The notes under the pieces: model-generated
The model's input: only the letters and a program-made list of their open reading frames with translations
The model's database searches: none
Told to the model about the DNA's origin: nothing
Made by a program: the position numbers and the translations under genes
Part shown: one piece after another, positions 54,778 through 55,052 of the stretch
Position numbering within the stretch: the stretch's first letter is position 1
How the letters are laid out: the number at the start of each line of letters is the position of its first letter
Origin: an uncultured Azospirillum sp.
Lineage (GTDB): Bacteria; Pseudomonadota; Alphaproteobacteria; RF32; CAG-239
NCBI GenBank assembly: GCA_947301965.1
Contig: CAMYUM010000010.1
Span: forward strand, 1-55,052
Length of the DNA stretch: 55,052 nucleotides
Direction of reading: 5' to 3'

Positions 54778-55052
54778 TTACCAAGCGTAATTCAGCCCTG
54801 CACCGAGGGCAATGGCATCATATGATGAGCCAAAGGTGTAGTTAGCCCAGGCATAAGCAGATAAGGCATCGGTAAAGCCATAGCGTCCGCCAATCTCAAT
54901 ACGTCCCAATGTTTGGTCATGGTAAGTGTCAGCTTTAGATAAGCCGGTAATCAGTACGCTGTCATCTCCGGTAATAGTCTGGATTACACTCGGCTTGATA
55001 TATACTTTCGCATTATCAAACTGCTTCTCAAGTTTGGCTCCCAATTCTGCTT
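54778..55052 (-). CDS. C-terminus of an outer-membrane beta-barrel (autotransporter-like), partial
   Basis: Only the last 91 residues or so are in the window; the frame is open at the right edge. The sequence alternates like transmembrane beta strands (RIEIGGRYGFTDALSAYAWANYTFGSSYDAIALGAGLNYAW) and ends in an aromatic residue (Trp), the signal for outer-membrane insertion. The closing pattern resembles the autotransporter barrel (LGRIEIGGRYGFTD, ALGAGLNYAW). The passenger domain lies outside the window, so its role cannot be judged. Confidence 0.78.
   Translation of the reverse strand, partial: AELGAKLEKQFDNAKVYIKPSVIQTITGDDSVLITGLSKADTYHDQTLGRIEIGGRYGFTDALSAYAWANYTFGSSYDAIALGAGLNYAW

Overview
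The window looks like a piece of a low-GC alphaproteobacterial chromosome. The best evidence is the gene order dusB-trkA-hfq-hflX, which is the alphaproteobacterial nifR3-(ntrBC-ntrYX)-trkA-hfq-hflX block with the ntr genes missing. Hfq, HflX, RuvC, GatCAB, FabI, ClpPX and a MurE with the meso-diaminopimelate motif DNPR also fit a Gram-negative proteobacterium. Rubrerythrin points to an anaerobic or microaerobic life. An uncultured, possibly gut-associated lineage is my inference; the sequence does not prove it.

Layout. 1-1000: 5' tip of a leftward 16S rRNA gene with its promoter, then a His-rich secreted protein. 1000-4900: infC (probable AUA start), an exported protein, ligA and an LprI-like protein. 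4900-11150 (minus): cspA and clpP-clpX, followed by a GldA / GldF-GldG fusion / DUF4340 ABC system. 11400-19130: proS of the archaeal/eukaryotic type, a 617-aa orphan, gatCAB and fabI. 19200-23430: YihY-type membrane protein, a structured leader before an XRE regulator, murE, hemolysin III and a lipoprotein. 23480-31340 (minus): a 1317-aa membrane-anchored coiled-coil protein heading a dusB-trkA-hfq-hflX operon. 31450-34500: conserved hypotheticals, rubrerythrin, an orphan with an acidic tail and ruvC. 34600-40400: a TetR-controlled RND efflux pump and an aquaporin. 40500-45130: an orphan with a basic tail, sua5-type tsaC, a putative HNH-like protein, pepA and a 43-aa membrane peptide. 45280-48110: a very AT-rich restriction-modification island with an XRE controller and a palindromic operator. 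48110-53400: cyclophilin, the retropepsin-like / 7TM-transglutaminase / ATP-grasp ligase cassette, and a secreted NlpC/P60-like protein. 53400-55052: two orphans, tRNA-Leu(CAG) and the C-terminus of a beta-barrel protein.

Most promising signals. (1) Five orphan genes share one architecture: near-consensus sigma-70 promoter, short AT-rich leader without Shine-Dalgarno, one gene, one terminator, always on the minus strand. Four of them sit tail-to-tail behind a plus-strand gene. This looks like moron-type cassettes or one co-regulated set. (2) The leader of the XRE gene at 20485 has several hairpins and a 10-bp alternative pairing that competes with an intrinsic terminator. (3) The restriction-modification island has an 18-bp palindrome centred on the nuclease-methylase -10 box and lying just upstream of the XRE -35 box, a compact C-protein-like switch.
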